DNA of 64,000 nt, taken from positions 124,001 to 188,000 of the forward strand of contig NZ_JAHWGH010000017.1 of NCBI RefSeq assembly GCF_019334305.1. The letters run 5' to 3'. Numbering within the stretch: position 1 is the first letter of the stretch; each line of letters opens with the position of its first letter. This document shows, piece after piece, positions 32,420 to 40,641 of this stretch. The translations under genes and the position numbers were made by a program. Source of the DNA: Rossellomorea orangium. Lineage in GTDB: Bacteria > Bacillota > Bacilli > Bacillales > Bacillaceae_B. The notes beneath the pieces are model-generated. The model was given only the letters and a program-made list of their open reading frames with translations. It was not told the origin of the DNA and searched no databases.

Positions 32420-35400
32420 TTATGCTTGTTCGAGCTGTTCTAAATCCCGTTTCAGTTGATTCAGGTCCTGAACGTTCTCGAGGGCCTCAAGATTGGACGT
32501 GATCTGATCCATCACTTGACTACTCATTTCTTCTTTAAGTGCTTGGAACTCTCCTTCGAGATACGTTTTCCCCCATGTATCCATGCGTGAATGTTCCTGT
32601 GCCAGATAATGGTCGGCAGGTTCCTGAAGTATCGATTCCAGTTTTTCCTGAATCAGCTTTTTACCGCCTTTTTCAAAGAAATGCTTCGGATTTTTAAAGG
32701 TTGAAAAGGCGTCTTCCAACGGACGCAGCTCCAATTGACTAAAGGCGTTCTCAAATTCAATGGTACTGTCATTTTTATATTCCATCGGAGAAATGACCAG
32801 ATCCCCTTCAATCCGCTGAATTTTCTCTTCCATAGCCATCCATTGATCCCGGAGCTGCTTTTGAATGAACTGCTGGATCCGCAGGGATGTAGCCCGCATT
32901 TCCTGAGCCAGATCAAAGCCGATACTCGATAGAAGTTCCTTCAACCCTTCTTGGATCGCCTGTGACTGTGTAGGGAATTGTAAAAATAACCCTGAATGGA
33001 ATGCTTCTTTATAAAAGTCCGACAACCTGAAAAATACTCTTTGTTTTACATAGTAGACGAGCTCTTTCGATTCCTGCTGCATTTCTACCGTAAGCGGCTC
33101 TACAGGTTGTGAATCGATAAGGGAGAGAACCTCTGCCTTTCTTTCCACCAGTTCTTTTTTCCTTGCTTGTTTATAGGTCTTGTCACTAGAAGCTGAATGA
33201 AGATAGTGGCTAAAACGCTGCAGCCCTCTATCCCATTCACCGAGAGCTGAATCTATGCTCATACTCACTAAATCATTCTGTATAAAGGTATGAAATTCCT
33301 CCTTGAATTCAGCAATACCTGACTTATGAGAATCTGTTTCTTTAAGCGCCTGAAGGGACGATACTCCGAAAATCCTTGGAAAACGGATCCCATATTGCAT
33401 CAGTTGACCTTCTACATAGTCAATGACTTCATTCTTTTCTTCCTCGTCACTGGCAAGATCGATGGCGTTGACGACAAAGAACATCTTATCCAATTCAAAG
33501 GTGTCCTTCACACGGCCCAATTGGATTAGGAACTCCCTGTCTGCTTTGGCAAATGCATGATTATAATACGTCACAAACAGGATCGCATCCGCATTCTTGA
33601 TATATTCGAAGGCAACACCCGTATGTCGCGCATTGATAGAATCCGCCCCCGGCGTATCGACGAGGGTGATTCCCTGTCTTGTAATAGAGCAATCATAATA
33701 AAGATCAATAGACTCTACAAAGCAAGCCTTCTCCTCATCTGCTACATATCCCCTATATTCTTCAAGGTCTACCTTTCGTGTCTTGCCGAGATTTTCCTTA
33801 AAGGTAGGATACCCCTTGAGAAAGGCTTGCAGGAATGATAGGTGAACATTTTCTTTCCCGCTCCCTTCACTGGTTAGCGGAGGAATCAATTCTGCTGCTT
33901 CATCCAGGGATGAAACATTCTTATTAAAAAACGAAAGGGAATGATTGATGTCAGAAAATAGTTGTTCATAGGTTTTAATCTGTACATTGGCCGTTTCGTG
34001 CTCATTATCCGCTGATACGGGGTTGATACGGTTGATGGAAGCCGTTGTCGGATTAGGGCTCACCGGAAGTACTTTACGTCCTAACAGGGCATTTGCAAAC
34101 GATGATTTCCCGGCACTAAATGCACCGAACAAAGCAATCGTAAAGGATTGATTGGAAAGCCGGTCACTCTTGCCTTCCAACAGATCAGCCATTTTCGTAA
34201 AGCCTTTGTACTTTCTGAACACACCCGACATCATGTCTAATCGATCAATGACCTCTTCCATTGAGGTAGACGTTTCCAGCTCATCCATAGAGGCTCTTAT
34301 ATTCATTTCCGGTTCACGTTTCACTTCCTGTTTCTGTTCCAGTACTTCATCTGAGGCAAGAATATAATCTTCCTCCCGTTCTTTCCATTTACCGGTCCAT
34401 TGTGAAATGACCGAATCAGCCCGCTTTTGTTCAATCTCCACATTCATTAACTTTCGAAGTTGTGCGATTTTCTCATCCTGAAGTAAATTCCATTGATAAA
34501 CGATACCTGTCTTATTCTGAAGCTCCTTCAATTCTGCTTCCATGACTGATTGTTCATCTGTTGTTGAGGTCTCCATTTCAGCAATCAGTGTTTCAATCAG
34601 CCCATTGGTTTCATTTCTTGCCTTTTTCTTTAAAGCTTCAGAAAGATCCTCACAGTATTGCAGAACATAGTCACTCGTGACACCTGCCCCCTGTTTAACT
34701 AAATCCTCCAGAAAACGGTCATCTACTTCAAGACTCAATCGATCCCATTCCCCGCGAAGATTTGATGAAGGTAGATATTCTTTCAACATGTTTTTACCAA
34801 GTGTCTTTAAATGCCATTCCAATTGGGATTCTATCCGGGTGTTGATGTCTTCTTTAAATTTTTGGAGCCTTTTGGCCTTTTCTTCTTCTGTCTTCTGCCT
34901 TGAGAATAGGAAACCGACTTTAAAGTCCGGTTGTCTGCTTTCAAGATAACCTTTCGCTAATTCCCTTGTTTCAAAAGGCATTAAGTACGCATTTTTGAGG
35001 ATTTCCCTTCTCTCTTCCTCGAATTGATCTTTAATGGCTTTGACATCATTTTTGGCTAGGGTTTCAATCAGCTTTTTTTCCTGTTGAAGGAGGTCATCTT
35101 TTTTCTCCCATTCTATATCTGTAAGAATATCCCGGGCTTTATCCTCGATTTTCCCTAGCTCTTCTTCATACCATTTCTCATGTTCAGATTTCAATTGTGA
35201 AATGGCCGACACTGCCGAGTCTCCAATCAGTTCACTTTTCCTTTTCACTTGGTCTTCAATCAAGGTCTCTAGTTTTTTAAGATCATTGTGTGGATGACCA
35301 GGATTTTTCAAGGTTGTAAAAAAGATTCCATCGGGTACGACTCCCCACGTGGCGAATGAGTTCCTCACACTTTCCTGGAAATCGGTAAATGCTAATTCTT

Positions 35401-36037
35401 CATCCTGATGCTTATCGATTTGATTGACGATCAAATACAATTTGACACCATGACGAACCATCTCTTTGGTGAACTCGAAATTCACCTGTGATTGGACATG
35501 ATTATAATCCATCACATAGAAGACGGCATCAGCAAGGTGGATGGCAGACTCCGTTGACAACCTGTGTGCATCATCCGTGCTATCGACACCGGGTGTATCC
35601 AAAACAGACACACCCTCAGGCACATCACTTCTCTTTCGTCCGATTTCCACAGAGTACACATCTTCACCGTTTTTGCAAAATTCCTTTATGGCCTCAAAAT
35701 CATATGGTGCCTTAAAGTACAAAGGACGTGATTGATGATAGTGAATTTTCGCGAAATCAGTTTCTGCATGATGAACTTTCACTAAATTCGCACTGGTTGG
35801 GATCGGACTGGAAGGAAGGATATCTTCCCCCATCAAACGGTTGATCATGGTGGATTTACCAGCGGAAAAATGGCCGCAGAATGCCAGGATCAATTCATGT
35901 TTGTTCAACTTTTCAGCCAATCGTTCCACCTTGGAAGCCCGCTCTTCATCCCCACTTTGAAGGAAGAGATCGTAATAGGCTGCCAGTTCTTGTAACGCAT
36001 TATGTAAATGGATGCTCTTATGTTCAATTTGACTCAT
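32420..36037 (-). CDS. dynA: Two-headed bacterial dynamin-like GTPase DynA
   Basis: The 1205-residue protein is a tandem fusion of two dynamin-like halves, as in B. subtilis DynA (YpbR, 1193 residues). The first GTPase has GHFSAGKSTMINRL near residue 57 and VLDTPGVDSTDD, then LIVNQIDKH; the second has GAFSAGKSSFANALLG near 635 and VDTPGADSINARH, with VVNAIDLAS. Long helical stalk regions follow each. DynA tethers and fuses membranes and helps cells tolerate pore-forming agents and phage. Monocistronic. Confidence 0.96.
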   Translation of the reverse strand: MSQIEHKSIHLHNALQELAAYYDLFLQSGDEERASKVERLAEKLNKHELILAFCGHFSAGKSTMINRLMGEDILPSSPIPTSANLVKVHHAETDFAKIHYHQSRPLYFKAPYDFEAIKEFCKNGEDVYSVEIGRKRSDVPEGVSVLDTPGVDSTDDAHRLSTESAIHLADAVFYVMDYNHVQSQVNFEFTKEMVRHGVKLYLIVNQIDKHQDEELAFTDFQESVRNSFATWGVVPDGIFFTTLKNPGHPHNDLKKLETLIEDQVKRKSELIGDSAVSAISQLKSEHEKWYEEELGKIEDKARDILTDIEWEKKDDLLQQEKKLIETLAKNDVKAIKDQFEEERREILKNAYLMPFETRELAKGYLESRQPDFKVGFLFSRQKTEEEKAKRLQKFKEDINTRIESQLEWHLKTLGKNMLKEYLPSSNLRGEWDRLSLEVDDRFLEDLVKQGAGVTSDYVLQYCEDLSEALKKKARNETNGLIETLIAEMETSTTDEQSVMEAELKELQNKTGIVYQWNLLQDEKIAQLRKLMNVEIEQKRADSVISQWTGKWKEREEDYILASDEVLEQKQEVKREPEMNIRASMDELETSTSMEEVIDRLDMMSGVFRKYKGFTKMADLLEGKSDRLSNQSFTIALFGAFSAGKSSFANALLGRKVLPVSPNPTTASINRINPVSADNEHETANVQIKTYEQLFSDINHSLSFFNKNVSSLDEAAELIPPLTSEGSGKENVHLSFLQAFLKGYPTFKENLGKTRKVDLEEYRGYVADEEKACFVESIDLYYDCSITRQGITLVDTPGADSINARHTGVAFEYIKNADAILFVTYYNHAFAKADREFLIQLGRVKDTFELDKMFFVVNAIDLASDEEEKNEVIDYVEGQLMQYGIRFPRIFGVSSLQALKETDSHKSGIAEFKEEFHTFIQNDLVSMSIDSALGEWDRGLQRFSHYLHSASSDKTYKQARKKELVERKAEVLSLIDSQPVEPLTVEMQQESKELVYYVKQRVFFRLSDFYKEAFHSGLFLQFPTQSQAIQEGLKELLSSIGFDLAQEMRATSLRIQQFIQKQLRDQWMAMEEKIQRIEGDLVISPMEYKNDSTIEFENAFSQLELRPLEDAFSTFKNPKHFFEKGGKKLIQEKLESILQEPADHYLAQEHSRMDTWGKTYLEGEFQALKEEMSSQVMDQITSNLEALENVQDLNQLKRDLEQLEQA

Positions 36038-36183
36038 AGTCTAATTCCTTTCTGCTTTAAAAAGAATGATAACGTTTTTATTCTATCGTATTTTGATTAA
36101 ATTCTCTATGAATTCATGTCGGCAAGGGAGAGCGGAGATTAATGACAGTATATGCGGAAGTGATAAAAGTGGAAAAAGACAAA

Positions 36184-36214
36184 ATAAAAAGCCCTCTTCC
36201 GTGTAGAAGAAGGC
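36184..36214 (-). terminator. Terminator of the small membrane protein gene
   Basis: GCCTTCTTC and GAAGAGGGC pair with one mismatch around TACACG on the minus strand, followed by TTTTTATTTT. Confidence 0.75.
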
Positions 36215-36223
36215 CAGGATTAT

Positions 36224-36394
36224 TTATCGTGTCGTTTCTGTTGCAATCAGATTTGAGTGAGCAAAAGATTTAGTGTCTCTCTGGTATGAAGATATTTTCT
36301 TCCCTTGTACCGGATTCTTCATAACATTGGATAATACATATTTCATCATGAAGCCATACGCTACTACAGTAAATAATATCAAAAACCATACCAT
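36224..36394 (-). CDS. 56-residue single-pass membrane protein with Fur-like promoter
   Basis: From the ATG at 36394 the product begins MVWFLILFTVVAYGFMMKYV, one membrane helix, then a basic polar tail (MKNPVQGKKISSYQRDTKS). AAGGGCGGG precedes the start. It has its own promoter, overlapped by a site resembling a Fur box (36438-36466). An in-frame ATG at 36478 exists, but it overlaps bpsB and has no site. Function unknown. Confidence 0.65.
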   Translation of the reverse strand: MVWFLILFTVVAYGFMMKYVLSNVMKNPVQGKKISSYQRDTKSFAHSNLIATETTR

Positions 36395-36437
36395 TTGAAT
36401 CCCGCCCTTTTGAGAATAATTTTCATCTTCAATTAGA

Positions 36438-36466
36438 ATATTATCAAAATTGATAATCATTTTCAA
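36438..36466 (-). promoter_or_regulatory. Promoter overlapped by a Fur-like box
   Basis: TTGAAA (36461-36466) and TAATAT (36438-36443) are 17 bases apart on the minus strand. The 7-1-7 element TGAAAATGATTATCA (36451-36465) differs from the Fur consensus TGATAATNATTATCA at one base and covers the -35 and half of the spacer. A second partial dyad ATTATCA-N4-TGATAAT overlaps it. Confidence 0.55.
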
Positions 36467-36474
36467 TAAGAAAT

Positions 36475-37050
36475 TCATTTTTCTTTTTTAAACAGCGGTA
36501 TCCAGCGTCTTGTTCTGACGTGGACCATTTCATAATCCGTTTCTTCCTTCAATGCGCGTTCCTCAAGGGGGATGCGGATAGAAAGGATGAATTGATTTAA
36601 TAGTGCAAAGATAAACAATGTCCAATAAGCGTTGAATAGGAGAGGAACAATCAGAAATTCCAATGTAACGATAAGGTAGTTAGGGTGCTTCAAATGCTTA
36701 TAAGGACCTTTTGCCACAACTTCAGCTTGAGGGAGTACAATGATCTTCGTATTCCAATACTTCCCGAGTGAAGCGATCGCCCATACTCTCCCCAGCTGAG
36801 TCAGGATGAAACCACCAAGTAAAAACGGCCAGTAGTGGTTGACTCCCGAATGAAGGAGTCCTCCTTCAATGAGCAGGGAAATGAAAAAAGCGATGTGGAT
36901 AGCGACCATCATACGATAATGGGTCTGTCCGTATTCCTTGGCCCCCTGAGACTTCATCCACTTTTCATTCGATTTGGCAATGAATAATTCTACAATTCTT
37001 TGGATCATCAACACGGAGAAAAAAAGCATAAAATACAGCATTATTCCCAC
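36475..37050 (-). CDS. bpsB: Isoprenylcysteine carboxyl methyltransferase family protein BpsB
   Basis: The 191-residue membrane protein has four or five helices and the ICMT signature GPYKHLKHPNYLIVTLEF with a late ALKEETDYEMV. In B. subtilis BpsB (YpbQ) methylates alkylpyrones made by the type III PKS BpsA. Overlaps bpsA by 10 bases, so the two are one operon. Confidence 0.9.
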   Translation of the reverse strand: MGIMLYFMLFFSVLMIQRIVELFIAKSNEKWMKSQGAKEYGQTHYRMMVAIHIAFFISLLIEGGLLHSGVNHYWPFLLGGFILTQLGRVWAIASLGKYWNTKIIVLPQAEVVAKGPYKHLKHPNYLIVTLEFLIVPLLFNAYWTLFIFALLNQFILSIRIPLEERALKEETDYEMVHVRTRRWIPLFKKEK

Positions 37051-38111
37051 CTCATCAATAGCAGCTCAGAACTGAATCCCGGCCCGAGAGCGGTGCCTAA
37101 GCCAATGTCCCCGCGTTCGCAGCCTTTATCCATAAATTCTTTCAGGACATATAGAATCGTCACTGAGGACATATTCCCATACTCCTTAAGGACTTTCATG
37201 GATTCATTGGTCATACTTTCATCCATTCCCAATGCTTCTCTGTATGCTTCAATCACTTTCTTCCCACCTGGATGGGCGACAAAGTGTTTTATATTTCCGA
37301 GCTCAACCCCATTTGCCCCGATGAATCCCTCAACATTCGGTCGCAGCCAATTTTTTACCAGTGTTGGAATATCTTTGGAGAAAACAACATGCAGTCCATT
37401 TTCCTTGACCTCCCACCCCATGACATCCAATGAATCCTCAAGTAGCGTCGACTGGGTGGCAAGGATTGTTGGCAATGGCTGTGACAATCCTTTTAAGGCC
37501 AGGCTCTTGTCCCCACACACAAGGGCGCATGCCACTCCGTCTGCAAAAAGCGACGTCCCAATCAAATTACTCTTTGAACGATCACCGTGTTGAAAGGTCA
37601 GTGAGCATAATTCAATTGATAGAACAAGAACATTTGACTCAGGAAACGCCAGGCAGTATTCGTACGCCCGTGATAATCCGCTTGCTCCACCTGCACACCC
37701 TAACCCCCAAATCGGTATTCGTTTTACATGAGGAGAAAAAGGGAGCTGGTTCATTATTCTTGCTTCAAGACTCGGGGTTGAAAGACCCGAAGTAGATATG
37801 GTTAGGATAGCATCTATGTCTTTCAAGGTGAGATTTTGGCTTGATAACACCTTCTTGACTGCTTTCGTACCCAATTCAACGCTATGGTGGATAAATTCAT
37901 CGTTTTTTTCTTGTAGGGAATGTTCCTTGGAAAACCATTCGAGATCCTTCACGAAATAGCGACTTTCTATTTCACCGTTTTGAAACACATTGATTAAGCG
38001 GCCAATATCCCTATAACTTGAAGAAAATAATTGTTTCGCAAATTCTGCCGCTTCGTTTTGCGTGATTTTAACAGGCGGGATTTCAGTTTCTACTGAGAGT
38101 ATCTTCGGCAT
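37041..38111 (-). CDS. bpsA: Type III polyketide synthase BpsA
   Basis: From the ATG at 38111 the enzyme has 356 residues of the chalcone/stilbene synthase fold. The nucleophile Cys is in WGLGCAGGASGLSRA near residue 145, the His in FVAHPGGKKVIEA, and the Asn in a YGNMSSVTILYVL block. It makes alkylpyrones from long-chain acyl-CoA and malonyl-CoA. TAAGGAGTGG sets the start; the frame to 38159 lacks a site. Confidence 0.93.
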   Translation of the reverse strand: MPKILSVETEIPPVKITQNEAAEFAKQLFSSSYRDIGRLINVFQNGEIESRYFVKDLEWFSKEHSLQEKNDEFIHHSVELGTKAVKKVLSSQNLTLKDIDAILTISTSGLSTPSLEARIMNQLPFSPHVKRIPIWGLGCAGGASGLSRAYEYCLAFPESNVLVLSIELCSLTFQHGDRSKSNLIGTSLFADGVACALVCGDKSLALKGLSQPLPTILATQSTLLEDSLDVMGWEVKENGLHVVFSKDIPTLVKNWLRPNVEGFIGANGVELGNIKHFVAHPGGKKVIEAYREALGMDESMTNESMKVLKEYGNMSSVTILYVLKEFMDKGCERGDIGLGTALGPGFSSELLLMRWE

Positions 38112-38299
38112 GTATGTCCACTCCTTACACTTCCATGTAAGGATAGCCTTTCCAAACATATCAAAAACATGTATGCAGAGTAATACTTCAAAAACAATTT
38201 GTAAAATAGTTCTTTAGTATGAAATAAATACTAAAATACCATCCTTTCAGCCTAGTCTATATGATATGATTATAGTGACAAAATACTGGAGGAAACGAC

Positions 38300-38749
38300 A
38301 TGATTTTAACGAAAAGTGTCACAGATATACTCAATAGTTCAGTAGAATCGATTAAAGGGGTCATTCCCTTGCACATTGACGTTCTTAAACCCTCATTGCT
38401 GACAGAGCCGTTCAGCCAGCATAAAATCGGTGTACTCATCGGGTTTACGGGGGATGTTAGAGGCAGAATGATCATTGATGGTGAAGAGGAGAGCTTTCAA
38501 GGTTTGGGTGCATCCATGTTTGGAATGCCTTTGGAGGGTGAAATGCTTGAATCTTTCGCAGGGGAACTTGGAAACATGATCGCGGGAAACCTGGCAACAC
38601 TCCTTGCACAAGCCGGCCACTCTTTGGATATTACCCCCCCAACCGTCATTGTCGGTCAATCAAGGATGTATGGATTTGATAAAGCTTTAAAACTACCGAT
38701 TAAGATTGAAAATGTAGGGGATTTCCTGGTGGTTTTAATGATTGAATAG
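38300..38749 (+). CDS. CheX-like chemotaxis phosphatase family protein
   Basis: The 149-residue protein has the CheX/CheC-type core with ESFAGELGNMIAGNLAT, the ExxN active-site pair used to dephosphorylate CheY. It is related to CheX (dimeric CheY-P phosphatase). No flagellar or chemotaxis gene lies near, so it may act on another response regulator. A TGGAGGAAACG site precedes the ATG. Confidence 0.85.
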   Translation: MILTKSVTDILNSSVESIKGVIPLHIDVLKPSLLTEPFSQHKIGVLIGFTGDVRGRMIIDGEEESFQGLGASMFGMPLEGEMLESFAGELGNMIAGNLATLLAQAGHSLDITPPTVIVGQSRMYGFDKALKLPIKIENVGDFLVVLMIE

Positions 38750-38759
38750 AAGCATTCGA

Positions 38760-38793
38760 GAAAAGGCTGACCTTAAATAGAGGTCAGCCTTTT
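38760..38793. terminator. Bidirectional terminator between CheX-like gene and SDR gene
   Basis: AAAAGGCTGACCT and AGGTCAGCCTTTT form a perfect 13-base stem around TAAATAG. Confidence 0.88.
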
Positions 38794-38805
38794 GTCTCGA
38801 GACAG

Positions 38806-39576
38806 TTAAAATCCATGAATCGTCATGCCGCCGTCTACAAAAAGGGTTTGTCCTGTAACATAGTTAGATGCGTCACTAGAGAGGAACACCGCAGGACCGA
38901 CCAATTCTTCCAGTTCACCTATCCTTTTTAATGGAGTAACGCTCAATATATCGCTGACATACTCTTCATTTTGAAGCAATTCCTCGGTTAACGGCGTTTT
39001 GAAATACCATGGACCGATGCTATTCACATGAATATTGTATTTTCCCCATTCCATTGCCAATACCTTAGTCATTTGAATCATGGCAGCTTTCGTGGAAGCA
39101 TAAACGACCCCGGTCCTGAGGGCAACATGACCAGCAACAGAAGCAATATTAATGATTTTCCCACGGTTCCTTTCTTTCATGTGTTTCCCCACATCCTGGC
39201 TCATCATAAAAGCGGATTTAAGATTCGTATCCATGATCTTCTGCCATTCTTCATCGGTAACCTCCAAGGCAGTCGACCGGATATTCATCCCGGCATTATT
39301 GATTAAAATATCAATGCACATGCCGTTTTCTTCTATGTAGGATATAACATTTTGAATGTCTTCACGGGATGTTACATCTGTCGGGAGGATATAAGCCTTT
39401 CTCCCCAGTTCCTCGATGACTCCTGCCGTCTCTTCTAAATCGCGCCTGGTTCTTGATAAGAGGACAACATCACAACCAGCTTCTGCCAACCCAATACTGA
39501 GGGCTCGTCCGATTCCGCGGCCTGCCCCTGTGACAACAGCCAATTTGTTTTTTAAAGAAAATGAAGGTAAATACAT
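38806..39576 (-). CDS. Short-chain dehydrogenase/reductase
   Basis: The 256-residue classical SDR has the NAD(P) motif TGAGRGIGRAL near residue 17, NNAG near 92, the Ser in NIASVAGHV and the YASTK catalytic pair. C-terminal YVTGQTLFVDGGMT is typical. It is closest in pattern to gluconate 5-dehydrogenase and 3-oxoacyl-ACP reductase types; the substrate is not fixed by sequence. Monocistronic or followed by the zinc-ribbon gene upstream. Confidence 0.88.
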   Translation of the reverse strand: MYLPSFSLKNKLAVVTGAGRGIGRALSIGLAEAGCDVVLLSRTRRDLEETAGVIEELGRKAYILPTDVTSREDIQNVISYIEENGMCIDILINNAGMNIRSTALEVTDEEWQKIMDTNLKSAFMMSQDVGKHMKERNRGKIINIASVAGHVALRTGVVYASTKAAMIQMTKVLAMEWGKYNIHVNSIGPWYFKTPLTEELLQNEEYVSDILSVTPLKRIGELEELVGPAVFLSSDASNYVTGQTLFVDGGMTIHGF

Positions 39577-39653
39577 TTCTCCCCACCACCGTATCTATAA
39601 ATTAAATCTTCTTAATATTAACACAGATACGGTCTCTCCCAAAGGTAAACCTC

Positions 39654-39788
39654 TCATTGATGACCTTTCTTGCCTTGGTGATAATGAACCTGGATATAAA
39701 TCTCTGCTTCGACAGGCAGTCTGCATTGAGGACAAATCGTTTTATCAGAAAAAATTTGGCAGCACTGTTTACAATAAAATTTTTGCAC
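39654..39788 (-). CDS. 44-residue zinc-ribbon-like protein
   Basis: The GTG at 39788 is preceded by AAGGGAAGGAG. The product contains FYCKQCCQIF and TICPQCRLPV, two CxxC knuckles 13 residues apart, and a His-rich tail (VHYHQGKKGH). Zinc binding is likely. An in-frame ATG at 39812 is upstream of the good site. It lies 77 bases from the SDR start on the same strand. Function unknown. Confidence 0.6.
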   Translation of the reverse strand: MQKFYCKQCCQIFSDKTICPQCRLPVEAEIYIQVHYHQGKKGHQ

Positions 39789-39907
39789 CTGATCTTCTCC
39801 TTCCCTTTCCATTCCTACACTCTATGCAAGAAAGATTGGTAAATGAACGCTATAAAAAGCCCAAATTTGAATCGCTTCACAATTTCTTCACAAACTTACT
39901 CACCATG

Positions 39908-39951
39908 TGTGACTTTTATCACAGATTTTAGTCCATGTCCCCACTTATGAT
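39908..39951 (+). promoter_or_regulatory. FNR-type activator site and -10 of the oxidase operon
   Basis: TGTGA-CTTTTA-TCACA (39908-39923) is a perfect FNR/CRP-type dyad. TATGAT (39946-39951) puts the start near 39957, so the dyad is centred at about -41.5, the classic class II activator position. No good -35 is present, as expected. Confidence 0.65.
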
Positions 39952-39996
39952 AAAAGTATCAAAGCAATCGTCCATTGACGGGAAGGAATGAGGGGA

Positions 39997-40146
39997 ATGG
40001 GAAAACCGGAATTACGTCAAAAATCAGTGATGAAAGTGAAGGAATCCGATACATTAAAAGGTACCTTTACCTCCGTATTATTTTTAGGCGGTTTTTTAGT
40101 CCTTACATGGATTGGGGTATTCATATTATTTCTGAATCGTTTTTAA
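39997..40146 (+). CDS. Cytochrome c oxidase subunit 2A (ba3 type)
   Basis: This 49-residue ORF (MGKPELRQKSVMKVKESDTL, then a single helix VLFLGGFLVLTWIGVFILFL) matches the one-helix subunit IIa of ba3-type oxidases. It lies 18 bases before subunit II and in the same order as in Thermus-like ba3 operons. GGAAGG lies nine or ten bases upstream; an ATG at 39988 is also in frame. Confidence 0.85.
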   Translation: MGKPELRQKSVMKVKESDTLKGTFTSVLFLGGFLVLTWIGVFILFLNRF

Positions 40147-40164
40147 TTTGAAGGAGTGGTCTAC

Positions 40165-40641
40165 ATGCATATGCATCGGTATGAGAAATGGTGGTTAACG
40201 TTAGGAACAGGGTCTCTTATATTATTTTTAATCATATTGGGAATCAGTGCTTTTCATCAAGGTCATCAGCCTCCAAGTGCGAAGGCATACGTCAACCCGG
40301 AGCAAGTGGACAAAATCGCACCATTTAATAAGCCTGGATTAAAAAAGGTGGAAGGAAAGTCTTGGGATTATGAGTTGGTGTTTGTTGCATCGGCTTTTAA
40401 CTATACTCCAGGGGAGATTGATATCCCAAAGGGGTCAACACTGAAGATTACTGCCACAACCAAAGACGTTATTCATGGGTTTGAAGTGGCAGGAACGAAT
40501 ATCAATATGATGCTTGAGCCGGGATTTGTCAGTGAATACACGACAACCCTTGATAAGGCCGGAGAATACCTCATTGTATGTAATGAATATTGCGGAGTTG
40601 GGCATCACACGATGAAATCTATGATAAAGGTGGTGGACTAA
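40165..40641 (+). CDS. cbaB: Cytochrome c oxidase subunit II (ba3 type, CbaB)
   Basis: From the ATG at 40165 the protein has 158 residues: one membrane helix and a cupredoxin with the CuA site CNEYCGVGHHTM and the earlier His in DVIHGF. It receives electrons from cytochrome c and passes them to subunit I. The start follows AAGGAGTGG; the GTG at 40156 lies inside that site. It abuts subunit I. Confidence 0.93.
   Translation: MHMHRYEKWWLTLGTGSLILFLIILGISAFHQGHQPPSAKAYVNPEQVDKIAPFNKPGLKKVEGKSWDYELVFVASAFNYTPGEIDIPKGSTLKITATTKDVIHGFEVAGTNINMMLEPGFVSEYTTTLDKAGEYLIVCNEYCGVGHHTMKSMIKVVD

Noticed and set aside
36067..36081. cre-like sequence TGATAACGTTTTTA upstream of dynA
   Set aside because: The right half lacks the required C-A end of a CcpA site, and dynA is not known as a carbon-controlled gene.
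39416..39931. 171-codon plus-strand frame over the SDR start and zinc-ribbon gene
   Set aside because: It runs antisense to the SDR N-terminus and the CxxC mini-protein, has no ribosome binding site, and overlaps the FNR-type site of the oxidase operon.
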